Of a stretch of DNA of 64,000 nucleotides, positions 1 to 8,170 are shown piece after piece. Positions within the stretch are counted from its first letter, which is position 1. Every line of letters starts with the position of its first letter. The position numbers and the translations under genes are program-made. The notes below the pieces were generated by a model. That model did no database searches, was not told the origin of the DNA, and was given only the letters and a program-made list of their open reading frames with translations. This DNA is from Xenorhabdus indica (GTDB lineage: Bacteria; Pseudomonadota; Gammaproteobacteria; Enterobacterales; Enterobacteriaceae): the NCBI RefSeq assembly GCF_014467235.1, contig NZ_NKHP01000008.1, positions 15,072 to 79,071 on the forward strand, written 5' to 3'.

Positions 1-145
1 TCAGTCCATTTTGGGATTTTTTTGATTTGGCGATTAATCAGATCGCAAAAATTGGACTGAGTTCCCTCCAAGTGATCTACTATTTTGAAAGCTTATTTAT
101 ACGCATTAAACTTCAAGTTGCAATCTACAACACTATATGAAACTT

Positions 146-174
146 GATTTCTCCCCGCTTCGCGGGGAGAAATC
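146..174. repeat. 13-bp perfect palindrome in the left intergenic region
   Basis: The arms GATTTCTCCCCGC and GCGGGGAGAAATC are separated by three bases and form a very stable hairpin. Shorter inverted pieces (ACTTCAAG near 111 and CTTGAAGT near 182) lie outside it, so the whole 105-195 stretch resembles a small palindromic intergenic repeat element. The rest of positions 1-457 shows no convincing gene. It could instead terminate a gene to the left of the window. Confidence 0.5.
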
Positions 175-457
175 ATACGCATCTTGAAGTTAGATTGGTA
201 TACACATAAAAATTTAGTGAGTAAAAATGGACAATTTAACAAAATAAATCAATAAGTTAAAAGACGAAAAGGAAGCGTCTTTACCAAATTTTATCACCAA
301 TGGGAATGGATTTTGTTGATGTCCGATCATCCATTTTGTGTCACCCTAACCCAAGAAACACTCTCCAGTATTGATGAACCAGCTTATTGATGTTCACAGG
401 CGGAGAAGTCTCCCACCGCCTTCATAAAGTTATAAAAACATAATTGGAGGTAATACT

Positions 458-823
458 ATGTACGATTGGTCTGGAACTGTTCCCGGCAAACTGGCGCAAG
501 GTCAACCGACAGGGCTTGTGCTCCAAAAAGGAGATGTAATATCTATCATTGCTTCAGGATGGGTGAAATTTGCCAATGACAACCGTCCGAATCCGTGGTC
601 TGCACCTCAAGGAAGTCCTCCTAATCGTCCAGGTGGTGCTTTAATTGCAAAAATTGGCGATAAGACCTATGAAATTGGCAATGGTGTACTCCACAGGACA
701 GTTCCCACAGATGGTGAATTAATTCTTTTATTTTTTGATCCCCATTATGAAGATAATTCCGGTGACTTTTATGTCAACGTTAAAATAGAGTCACGTTATT
801 CTCCTCTCGAAGAAAGGAAATAA
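458..823 (+). CDS. LecA (PA-IL)-like galactose-binding lectin
   Basis: The 121-residue protein has almost exactly the length of Pseudomonas aeruginosa LecA and follows its pattern: an N-terminal W-x-G-x-V strand, G-D-V-I-x-I, and A/S-G-W near residue 35. Near the C-terminus D-x-H-Y-E-D-N-S-G-D-F corresponds to the calcium- and sugar-binding loop. Family knowledge: these are small soluble calcium-dependent lectins for alpha-galactosides, and Photorhabdus carries several. The calcium-site Tyr of LecA (residue 36) appears as Phe here; that residue binds calcium through its backbone, so binding may be kept. The start has a good GGAGG eight bases upstream. It stands alone with its own terminator and is convergent with the nucleoside cluster. 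Confidence 0.88.
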   Translation: MYDWSGTVPGKLAQGQPTGLVLQKGDVISIIASGWVKFANDNRPNPWSAPQGSPPNRPGGALIAKIGDKTYEIGNGVLHRTVPTDGELILLFFDPHYEDNSGDFYVNVKIESRYSPLEERK

Positions 824-838
824 ATAATCTCAATACCT

Positions 839-861
839 AACCCGCAGCTTTCTGCGGGTTT
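839..861 (+). terminator. Rho-independent terminator of the lectin gene
   Basis: AACCCGCAG and CTGCGGGTT form a stem with a TTT loop region, followed by TTATTATA, 15 bases after the lectin stop codon. Confidence 0.8.
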
Positions 862-973
862 ATTATATAAGCCATCCATCAATAACAATATATTAATACA
901 ACATCAACAAAAATAATCTTTTTTATTGCTTTAACCAATCCATCAGAGCCCACCTCCCTACTATCTCCTAATT

Positions 974-1501
974 TCATGCGACGGCTGAGGTTTTTGGGGT
1001 AACTTTCTTTTCTACTATAGACCGAATGGTATGGCTTAATACAGCCGGCTCATGTTCAAAATCATTCAGAGGGACATGATAAACTTGAGCAATAGCAGAC
1101 AGACCTTTTAGTAGATGGCTGGCAGAGTTATCAAAGGGTTTTTCGGTAACTAATACGATAGGACGTTTTAAGGCGGAAGCCCAACCCAACTCAATATGAG
1201 TACCATCCGTTCTTATTAGTTGTTTCTGTTGTGAGCAGACAGGTAAAATGGCAACAAAAATGTCGCATTGTTCCATCCATTGGCGATCCCGCTGAGAAAC
1301 TTCCTCTGGAGTAAATAAGTGTGTTGTTCCGCCAAATTGCTCTGTACGATGAGCTGAAAAAACTTCTGCACCTAGTGATTCCAGATGGTGAATAGCAGAT
1401 TTAATGTGAACTTGTAAATTATTGTCTAACACCCTTAATTTCAATGCGTGTTGAATAGGACCACCAACAAATACTTTAACATCAGAAAATATCATAGACA
1501 T
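974..1501 (-). CDS. MilB/BlsM-like CMP N-glycosidase (nucleoside deoxyribosyltransferase fold)
   Basis: This 175-residue protein belongs to the nucleoside 2-deoxyribosyltransferase superfamily. It shows V-F-V-G-G-P at residues 10-15, A-H-R-T-E at 50-54, a D after R71, and D-G-T-H-I-E-L-G-W-A-S at 99-109 with the catalytic Glu at 104. From memory, MilB (mildiomycin) and BlsM (blasticidin S) share the same AHR-x-E, W/F-G and H-x-E-I/L-G-W-A-S pattern with the nucleophile at about 103. Those enzymes split CMP or hydroxymethyl-CMP into free pyrimidine and ribose 5-phosphate, the first pathway step. An AGAGG Shine-Dalgarno lies 8 bases before the ATG. It is the last gene of the minus-strand run, 119 bases after the glycosyltransferase. 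The exact base specificity is inferred. Confidence 0.75.
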   Translation of the reverse strand: MSMIFSDVKVFVGGPIQHALKLRVLDNNLQVHIKSAIHHLESLGAEVFSAHRTEQFGGTTHLFTPEEVSQRDRQWMEQCDIFVAILPVCSQQKQLIRTDGTHIELGWASALKRPIVLVTEKPFDNSASHLLKGLSAIAQVYHVPLNDFEHEPAVLSHTIRSIVEKKVTPKTSAVA

Positions 1502-1620
1502 AGGGTCGCCTCTTACCGAAATAAGCTTTCATATTTATGCATAGATGATAATAAATTATTTATAAAGATATCAAATAATTATGTTTTGAATGAATTATAT
1601 TTTTCATTGCTGTATTATCT

Positions 1621-2799
1621 TTAAATTATAGTTTTACATTGCCGATTTCCACTGGGCATCCTATTTTCAATATAATCGGCAATGATATCATCTGAATCGT
1701 TTTGGAAAATATTATGATAAGAATGAGTGTTGCTTTTCTCTTTTTCAAGAAATTGATTTATCTTATTCATGGCACGTTTTCTTTCTGTAGGGTTATTGAT
1801 AAATAAGTTATTACATTTTTTAATTAATGCTAATCCATCTTTCTCTGGTAGGTATGGGGGAATATCAGGATAACCATATTCCGGTTGCCATAAGAAACCG
1901 TACTCATCACCATAATAGTTTTGCAGATACACGTCTAATTGTAACTGTTGACTATAGTTTTGTGGCGGTAAGAAAAAAACATCTTTATTGAGAGAGATAC
2001 ATTCATAAAATGTTGTTAAACCCGGATTGGCTAATATCTTACGAGCACGGTGTAATTTTTGCAAAAAATCATGCCTGGCAAAACAGCCAATATGAATATG
2101 AGGATGCGTTTTGGCAAACATTTCTGCCAGATTTATGATGGTCTTCCCCCCGCCTGCAATAGTAATATTGGTTTCATTTTGCATACAGGGAATAGATAAT
2201 AACTCTTCGAGAAAATGATAATAAAAATTTGTTGTGTCGGCATAGACTGTATCAATGCCACCAAGAGTAATTAATATACCTTCTGGAGGATGGTCATCCA
2301 CCATGCATTGTTGCAGAGAACTGTGAAGAATGGGTGGAATAACTTGATAATTACCCAGCTTATCATGAAATCGTTCAATGTTGTGTTCTATTCCATGAAA
2401 ATCCTGAATAAATGTTTTTTCAGTTTTGTGCAGATCGACATGAAGATTATTCCACATCCAAAATAGTGTGTCGATATAGATAATTGGTATATTAAACTTT
2501 GAGATAAAATCAATCGAGTTAATGTTGGTGTTAATGATATACAAACTTGCACCTGAAATAAGTTCAGAATAGCTTGAAAGCGCTGTAACCGAAGTGGTAT
2601 CACATTCATAAATTGCATCAAAAAGACCAGACTTTTCACCTAATTGAGAAGAGGTAAGTGTGCCTAATAAAATAAATTGGATGTCCGGTATTAATTTATT
2701 TCGACGCTTTAATTTCTCCACCACATTTAATGTGGTGGAGATTGGGCCAAAACAGAATGGCTCTGCGTCAAAAATAATATATGGAGTTTTTTTAAACAT
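1621..2799 (-). CDS. GT-B glycosyltransferase, candidate cytosylglucuronic acid synthase-like
   Basis: The 392-residue protein has the two-lobed GT-B layout of the MurG/GT28 type. The N-terminal lobe starts with a hydrophobic strand and a P-I-S-T turn. L-G-G-I-D-T lies near residue 180 and A-G-G-G-K near 215. The C-terminal lobe carries A-N-P-G-L-T-T-F-Y-E-C near 270, the usual nucleotide-sugar contact, followed by P-P-Q-N and Q-L-Q-L-D. Length and context match the cytosylglucuronic acid synthases (BlsD/MilC) that join cytosine to UDP-glucuronate. That activity is inferred from the neighbouring CMP hydrolase and radical SAM enzyme, not from a diagnostic motif. The ATG lies 9 bases after the stop of the upstream gene. 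Confidence 0.65.
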   Translation of the reverse strand: MFKKTPYIIFDAEPFCFGPISTTLNVVEKLKRRNKLIPDIQFILLGTLTSSQLGEKSGLFDAIYECDTTSVTALSSYSELISGASLYIINTNINSIDFISKFNIPIIYIDTLFWMWNNLHVDLHKTEKTFIQDFHGIEHNIERFHDKLGNYQVIPPILHSSLQQCMVDDHPPEGILITLGGIDTVYADTTNFYYHFLEELLSIPCMQNETNITIAGGGKTIINLAEMFAKTHPHIHIGCFARHDFLQKLHRARKILANPGLTTFYECISLNKDVFFLPPQNYSQQLQLDVYLQNYYGDEYGFLWQPEYGYPDIPPYLPEKDGLALIKKCNNLFINNPTERKRAMNKINQFLEKEKSNTHSYHNIFQNDSDDIIADYIENRMPSGNRQCKTII

Positions 2800-2808
2800 A
2801 TTGCTATC

Positions 2809-3894
2809 TCACAAAGGAATATTTACATTTTCTATATCAAATTGTTTTGTATAAGGACAATATAAAAAAGTACTGCCATGGAGATTATTAAGATGCAATC
2901 GTCCAGAAAGATTGAGATCATTTGTCATTAAATGGGCTAAGAAAATATTGTGCAAATTTTGATGGGAGATAATAATCCGCATAGAAGACATTGAGAGTTC
3001 ATCGCCAATTTGCGTAATAAAACGATAAATTCTATCAGCCGCGTCCATTACCTGTTCTGAATCTTTGAAAGGTGAATCGAGGGGGGTATGCAGTAACCGA
3101 TAAGCATAATCTTCACCATAGCGATGCGGAATATCAGCCAGTTTCATGCCAATAAGCTCTTCTGGAAAAAATTCACAAAGTGCATCAGTTTCTTGTATTG
3201 AACACGATTGATATGCTGAGCTGAGTGCTTTGGCTGTTTCAAGTGCCCGACGTTGAGGTGAGGTATAAATATTTTGCCAAGGAAGTTTCCCCAATATTCG
3301 TCTGCCAATGTCTTCAGCCTGTTTGATTGACGTGGCATCAAGGGCGATCAAATTATCTTCAGGGCAGTAATCTAAATGATCAAGCGGGATAATTTGCCCA
3401 TGTCTGATCCATAGTATCTTTAGGGGGGTTATAGGGCCATTGTAGTGTATGCGTCCATCTACTTGATGGCTTGCAAGCCCATGAGATTGCCAAAAAAAGT
3501 TGGCATTTTTGCCTGCATCTGTCTCCAGATGGACATGTGTAGCACCGTGGCGACGTCCCCATTGCAACATGGCATGCCATAATCCATAACCCAGTTTCTG
3601 GCGTTGGGATTCATCCCTGATATAAAATTCAGCAATATTCAGGGTCACTTTTTCTTCCCGTTCAAGATACACATTGGCTAATCCCGCCAATTGCCCGGCC
3701 TTTAGCAACAAAAACAGCCCTCTGTCACCTTGTAGGATGCGTTGTTCAAGGATAGTATGGTTTTCCTTTGCAATAGCCTCTTCTGACTGATCCCCAAAGA
3801 CTTCTGGCCAATGGCGTTGAAAATATTCGCCATAAAGATGAAGAAATGAATTCCACAAGGGAGATTGAGGCGTAACTTGTTTGAGTTCTAACAT
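2809..3894 (-). CDS. GNAT acetyltransferase fused to a histidine phosphatase
   Basis: Two domains are visible. Residues 1-150 form a GNAT domain with N-I-A-E-F-Y-I, R-Q-K-L-G-Y-G as acetyl-CoA loop and F-F-W-Q-S-H-G-L. Residues 157-361 form a phosphoglycerate-mutase-type histidine phosphatase with W-I-R-H-G-Q at 162-167 (nucleophile His165), S-P-Q-R-R-A-L-E-T-A and a second I-S-H-Q-N near 310. An upstream TTG at 3912 would lie inside the previous gene; the ATG at 3894, one base after that gene's stop, is the better start. The fusion suggests acylation and dephosphorylation of the same intermediate or drug; this is inference. Confidence 0.75.
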   Translation of the reverse strand: MLELKQVTPQSPLWNSFLHLYGEYFQRHWPEVFGDQSEEAIAKENHTILEQRILQGDRGLFLLLKAGQLAGLANVYLEREEKVTLNIAEFYIRDESQRQKLGYGLWHAMLQWGRRHGATHVHLETDAGKNANFFWQSHGLASHQVDGRIHYNGPITPLKILWIRHGQIIPLDHLDYCPEDNLIALDATSIKQAEDIGRRILGKLPWQNIYTSPQRRALETAKALSSAYQSCSIQETDALCEFFPEELIGMKLADIPHRYGEDYAYRLLHTPLDSPFKDSEQVMDAADRIYRFITQIGDELSMSSMRIIISHQNLHNIFLAHLMTNDLNLSGRLHLNNLHGSTFLYCPYTKQFDIENVNIPL

Positions 3895-3895
3895 T

Positions 3896-4774
3896 TTACT
3901 GACTCCATTCAACTCTCGGTAAACTAAACATCAACATAACTTTCTCACACCATTGATGGTAATTTAAGCTGCAATGCCCTTTTTCTTGTCGAGGATTAGC
4001 AAGTAACGGCTGAACTAGTCCCTGATGTTTAAGTAATGTTTGCAGGGAGGGAGAACATTTCTCCCAATTTAATACCGTACGATAGGGGCTTGATTGGTAA
4101 GAAGCATACAGTGAGACATTGTGAACCTCATCTTCAATAAAGCGAGATTGTAGATGCTCTCTTAATACCACGAATTTTTCTTCGGCTGCGGTATAAAAGG
4201 TAGTAAAAATATTTCTGACAGAAGAAGGAATATGCTCTCTGTTTGTTAGGCAAAGGCGTAATGCTCCACCGGTACGGATAAGTTTATTGCCGTTAAAAGA
4301 ATAATAAGCGGCATGAACATGCAGGAGCTCCTGTAAACAATCCTTTCTTCCATATCCCTGAGAAAGATCGAGAAATACATGGATATTGTGGTTGTTTTGC
4401 ATTTCTCGCAAAAATTCCATGCATCCTGGATCGATATAACCTAAAGGATGGGCGAGAAGAATGGCACAGGGTTGTGGAAGAGGGCTTAGCATTTCCATCA
4501 TAGCCTGGAAATCCGCTTGCAAAATCATGCTGGCTTGCTTTGGCGGTAAAACAGGATAGAAGAGTGGCTGCCAATTGGCTGCGTAAACGGATTCAACCAT
4601 GCTTTGACATATCCACTCTGGCATCAGGCAATAACCTTGAGCCGCCACGGCTTGTAGATCTGCGCGGAAAAAGCCTCGTACTGAACAGCCATAGCTCATG
4701 ATATTGTCCAAAGACATGATATCTTGCTGAGATTGTATACCTTGCAAAGATAGTAGCTTATGGTGAGATATCAT
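3896..4774 (-). CDS. Reduced DegT/DnrJ/EryC1-like PLP protein
   Basis: At 292 residues this is about 90 shorter than a normal sugar aminotransferase, yet keeps the core signature. F-L-D-L-S-Q-G-Y-G at 134-142 corresponds to the D-x-A-Q-A-x-G segment with the pyridine-nitrogen Asp, and S-F-N-G-N-K-L-I-R-T-G-G at 159-170 includes the Schiff-base Lys (K164). The region outside this core is poorly recognisable. It starts with an ATGA overlap on the kinase gene, so translation is coupled. It may be a catalytically altered partner of the full-length DegT protein in the same operon, or a separate PLP enzyme; I cannot decide. Confidence 0.55.
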   Translation of the reverse strand: MISHHKLLSLQGIQSQQDIMSLDNIMSYGCSVRGFFRADLQAVAAQGYCLMPEWICQSMVESVYAANWQPLFYPVLPPKQASMILQADFQAMMEMLSPLPQPCAILLAHPLGYIDPGCMEFLREMQNNHNIHVFLDLSQGYGRKDCLQELLHVHAAYYSFNGNKLIRTGGALRLCLTNREHIPSSVRNIFTTFYTAAEEKFVVLREHLQSRFIEDEVHNVSLYASYQSSPYRTVLNWEKCSPSLQTLLKHQGLVQPLLANPRQEKGHCSLNYHQWCEKVMLMFSLPRVEWSQ

Positions 4775-6150
4775 GGTGTTATCCTGAGATGAAGACGCTC
4801 AATATATTCATTGGCTAACTGGTCATAGAATTCATTCTCTCTGCCCCATAGATCAAGTTGAAGGCCAGTATAAGGGCAATAGAGCGTTTCCAGATGACTA
4901 ATCAGGCAATGGATTCCCATCAATTTTTCTCTACCCTGATAACTACAACCCCATTTAGCGGCATACCATTGACCTGCACCGTTGTTTATCATCAAAGACC
5001 AAGCTCCAGGCGTACCGTTATCGTCATAAGTGACTGCCAGATGATATTGGTTACTTTTGGATAACAGTCCAGGAAGATATTGGAGGTCTTCACGATTCAG
5101 GCTGCGCATATCACTCTGTTGAATGATTTTCCAGCCTTTCGCATCTACATACAGCGCATCTTGCCACAATTGTTCAGTTTGAGCCGAAGTACTGTAACGT
5201 GTGGTGGTATAGTAAGAGTGTGCCTTCTTAAGGCTGCGTTTTAATCGTGTTGAGTGCTGGATCAAAAAATTAGCCACCCTTGTCTTAGGAGGTATGTTGA
5301 CAATGGGAGCTGACCATTTACTTTCTGCATAACATCGTAAACCGTGTCGTTGCGCTAAATCACACAGGTAGGAATAAACGCGGGATTTTTCGTTCAAATA
5401 CTTAAATAAAACAGGTTGCTGCTTTAAAAAAGAGAGCAATTCTTTTTCTTCTTGAGGCGTAAAAGTGAAATCGAAAAAAGTATTGCTTTGCCACTGTTGC
5501 TGGCCTTCTTGCCAAACCAGATCAACATGTTCAAAACGTCTGAATTCAGGGTAACGCAATGCTGTACCTAAACGCCATAAATGAGATGTGGTTGGATTGG
5601 TAAAAAGGGCAATTGGTGCAGATTGTTGCATAATTGCTTGGCTTATCAGAGCCACAATACTGTCTGGAGAATATTTCGCGCTATCAAGCAACGTTTCATG
5701 CGGGATATTGTTATCCCATAAACGATCCTGGGCGACTTCTCTGATACGGGAATCGGGTAAACGATCTTCTATCGCTCGCTCCTGATTACGGGTAACCAGC
5801 GTTGGTTCCTGCGCAACGAGCCGATAATACAGAATTCGAACACCTTTTCGCGCCAATAGGGAATGGATAGCATCAATTTCTTCAGGATAAATAAATACGC
5901 CATCCAGAATGATCAAGTCACTACCTGCATCAAGACAATCATCAGCAACCTTTAACAACCGCAAAGTATCTTCCATGATGATTTTTTGCGTAAGGTATGT
6001 TCTTGGTTCAACAAAATGATGAAAAGTATCCCAGGGTAAATAGGAGACGGTTAGCCCCTGCGCCAGCATGGCATCTTTCAGACAGTTGCACGCTGTGGAT
6101 TTACCACTTGCCGGTGTTCCCCTAATGACAACAACAGTTTTATGCTTCAT
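4771..6150 (-). CDS. P-loop kinase fused to a GNAT-like (BcsL/FemAB-type) domain
   Basis: The 459-residue protein begins with a Walker A motif G-T-P-A-S-G-K-S-T at 11-19 in a small kinase domain of the zeta-toxin/adenylylsulfate-kinase kind: D-x-I-I-L-D-G-V-F near 80 and R-N-Q-E-R-A-I-E-D-R near 125. The C-terminal half (about 260-459) resembles GNAT_6/BcsL-type acyltransferases, with a C-terminal D-L-W-G-R-E-N-E-F-Y-D-Q-L. The ATG overlaps the upstream stop by 11 bases. A kinase in an antibiotic operon could phosphorylate an intermediate or inactivate the product for self-protection; both remain guesses. Confidence 0.6.
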   Translation of the reverse strand: MKHKTVVVIRGTPASGKSTACNCLKDAMLAQGLTVSYLPWDTFHHFVEPRTYLTQKIIMEDTLRLLKVADDCLDAGSDLIILDGVFIYPEEIDAIHSLLARKGVRILYYRLVAQEPTLVTRNQERAIEDRLPDSRIREVAQDRLWDNNIPHETLLDSAKYSPDSIVALISQAIMQQSAPIALFTNPTTSHLWRLGTALRYPEFRRFEHVDLVWQEGQQQWQSNTFFDFTFTPQEEKELLSFLKQQPVLFKYLNEKSRVYSYLCDLAQRHGLRCYAESKWSAPIVNIPPKTRVANFLIQHSTRLKRSLKKAHSYYTTTRYSTSAQTEQLWQDALYVDAKGWKIIQQSDMRSLNREDLQYLPGLLSKSNQYHLAVTYDDNGTPGAWSLMINNGAGQWYAAKWGCSYQGREKLMGIHCLISHLETLYCPYTGLQLDLWGRENEFYDQLANEYIERLHLRITP

Positions 6151-6991
6151 TGCCTAATACCTTTAATTGCCAGCCTCGCATGATATCTACAATAGAATGC
6201 AGGTTAAAGACGGTTTGATAGTAATCGTCATGACCAATTTTAGCGGCACGATGCATAATCTGTTTTGCGGTGAGGCGTAACTCGATTTTATGATTGCTAT
6301 TACCCAAACACATTTCCTTTCCTTGTGTATTTGGTGCCGGGGTATAAAGCAATATATTGCAATTCTGCCCAGTCGCATGATAGTAAATCTGGATTGCTTT
6401 TTGTTGCGTGGTATTTTCCACAAACAGTGCTTGTTCTGGAGGAATTTCAAGCACTGTGCTGAGGAATTCGGGTGTATAGAGGGTAATGTTGCGGTAATAC
6501 ACATCCAACATCATCTGTTCTTCATCTGTTCCCTGCGGATAAGTAGCATCCGGTTTTTTGGCGTAGAGACCATATAGCATTGAAGTTGGTAACACCGTTT
6601 TGATATCGGGAACCAACAGATCAATATGCTGTCGGATCTTATCTTCGCAGGTATCCACCCAATAGATTGGGGGTAAAGGGATGCCAAGCTGCTCCAAAGT
6701 ATAAACAATGCCGGCTTCTAACCACTCTCTCATTGTTTTGTGGTTAGCTTGTTGCGGATCAAAATGTAACAAGTCGGCCATCATGATTGCTTCATGAGAT
6801 TGAAAATAGAGATAAACAGAAGCATTGTGCTGTGAAGCGATAATTGTTGGCAGCACAGAATCGATCAAATCTTGTAGTGAAAGCCGGGCAGGCACACCTT
6901 TTGCGTAACAGATGCAAGAGCCTCCCAATACATATTGGACAGGCTGGTTATTTCCGTTGATCTGAGTGAAAAAGTTATTGTCTAACATCAT
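6140..6991 (-). CDS. Unrecognised protein of the nucleoside-type cluster
   Basis: I do not recognise a family in these 283 residues. The protein is soluble and mixed alpha/beta, with Y-V-L-G-G-S-C-I-C near the N-terminus, a segment rich in His/Gln and aromatics, and no P-loop or cysteine cluster. A GTG at 7015 gives a longer frame, but the ATG at 6991 overlaps the upstream TGA as ATGA and has AGGAA upstream, so I start there. Its place inside a tightly overlapping operon argues for a role in the same pathway. Distant relation to class I aminoacyl-tRNA synthetase folds is possible, but no HIGH or KMSKS motif is seen. Confidence 0.6.
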   Translation of the reverse strand: MMLDNNFFTQINGNNQPVQYVLGGSCICYAKGVPARLSLQDLIDSVLPTIIASQHNASVYLYFQSHEAIMMADLLHFDPQQANHKTMREWLEAGIVYTLEQLGIPLPPIYWVDTCEDKIRQHIDLLVPDIKTVLPTSMLYGLYAKKPDATYPQGTDEEQMMLDVYYRNITLYTPEFLSTVLEIPPEQALFVENTTQQKAIQIYYHATGQNCNILLYTPAPNTQGKEMCLGNSNHKIELRLTAKQIMHRAAKIGHDDYYQTVFNLHSIVDIMRGWQLKVLGNEA

Positions 6992-8136
6992 GACACGTTT
7001 CCTTCCATAGCCCACTGTAAGACATTTCCGTAAATCGCATCATCAATAGGTACAGGCAGGCAAATACGGTCACTGACGATGACTTTGTGTTTCTCTAATG
7101 CGGATACAGAGAGTGGACTTTCTTGCAGAGACCAAGGGAAACGGTCAGAGTAGGGAGAAAGCTGATTTTTGATAATCGGGTGGTTAGCCAGATCCCAGGC
7201 TTGCCAATCATATAACAGTGTTGAATTGAAGCGATCTTTGGGCAATTTGCTGCGTTTTAACCAGACAGAAACGGGCATCGTCCCCTTCGGGCGTGGGGTG
7301 ATCCAATCTGCGGGTAAATGTTTCAGGATTTCTTGATAACGCTCTATTAATAAGGCGCGGAACAGTTCGATATTTTCCAGTTGGTTAATCAGCAATGCAG
7401 CTTGTATTTCATTGAATTTATTATTGTCACCAAAACCAATACTATGACTCCAATCTGGGTAACCCTCTGCTGTACGCTCAGCACCGTGGTCAGTCATCAT
7501 GCAGGCATTGATGAACAAAGAATTATTTTTGGCAATGAGTAAACCCCCTTCACCGCTACTGATTAATTTATTGGCCTGAAAACTGAAAGCGCCATATTCG
7601 CCAAATGTGCCCACAGGCTGATTTTGATATTTCACCCCCATAGCTTGTGCACAGTCTTCAATCAGATACACATTATGTTGTTGGCAAATTTGGGCGATTT
7701 CAGCAATTGAAGCAGCAGTACCTTCCAGGTGAACGGCAATGACTGCCAGAGGTTTGGTATCCATTTGATTTAACGTCTTGTTTAATGCCTCTGGACACAT
7801 CATGCCATTGTCATCAACATCAACGAGAACAGGGATTAATCCACAACTGAGCGCGGCATTGGCAGTAGCGATAAATGAGATGGAAGGAATAAGAACCCAT
7901 TGCCCTATTTTGGGCCTGAGTCCAAGCAAAGCAGCTTTGAGCGCGACAGTACCATTTGTCAGTAGAATGGCAAATTGGGTATGCAGAATATTTTGTAACA
8001 ACCTTTCTGCCTGACGGCAATATTGGCTCTCTGTCGCATATCTAAACACCGCTTTATTATCAAGAACAGTTTGTAAGCGGAATTGTATATTATCAGCAAT
8101 CTTGGTATTACCGAGGTAAGGTCTAAGATATGACAT
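6988..8136 (-). CDS. DegT/DnrJ/EryC1/StrS family sugar aminotransferase
   Basis: This full-length (382-residue) PLP-dependent aminotransferase has T-N-G-T-V-A-L near 60-66, P-S-I-S-F-I-A-T-A-N near 84-93, E-D-C-A-Q-A-M-G at 160-167 with Asp161, and S-F-Q-A-N-K-L-I-S-S-G-E-G-G at 185-198 with the Schiff-base Lys190. Family members move an amino group from glutamate or glutamine onto keto-sugars. In blasticidin-type pathways a DegT enzyme aminates C4' of the decarboxylated cytosylglucuronic acid, and I infer that role here. It follows the transporter gene by 34 bases and overlaps the next gene by ATGA. Confidence 0.85.
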   Translation of the reverse strand: MSYLRPYLGNTKIADNIQFRLQTVLDNKAVFRYATESQYCRQAERLLQNILHTQFAILLTNGTVALKAALLGLRPKIGQWVLIPSISFIATANAALSCGLIPVLVDVDDNGMMCPEALNKTLNQMDTKPLAVIAVHLEGTAASIAEIAQICQQHNVYLIEDCAQAMGVKYQNQPVGTFGEYGAFSFQANKLISSGEGGLLIAKNNSLFINACMMTDHGAERTAEGYPDWSHSIGFGDNNKFNEIQAALLINQLENIELFRALLIERYQEILKHLPADWITPRPKGTMPVSVWLKRSKLPKDRFNSTLLYDWQAWDLANHPIIKNQLSPYSDRFPWSLQESPLSVSALEKHKVIVSDRICLPVPIDDAIYGNVLQWAMEGNVS

Positions 8137-8170
8137 ATTATAATCCTAATAATCAATATTTTTATTAATA

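Noticed and set aside
226-457. Possible short gene before the lectin
   Set aside because: The ATG at 228 runs into a stop within a few codons, and no other frame is convincing.
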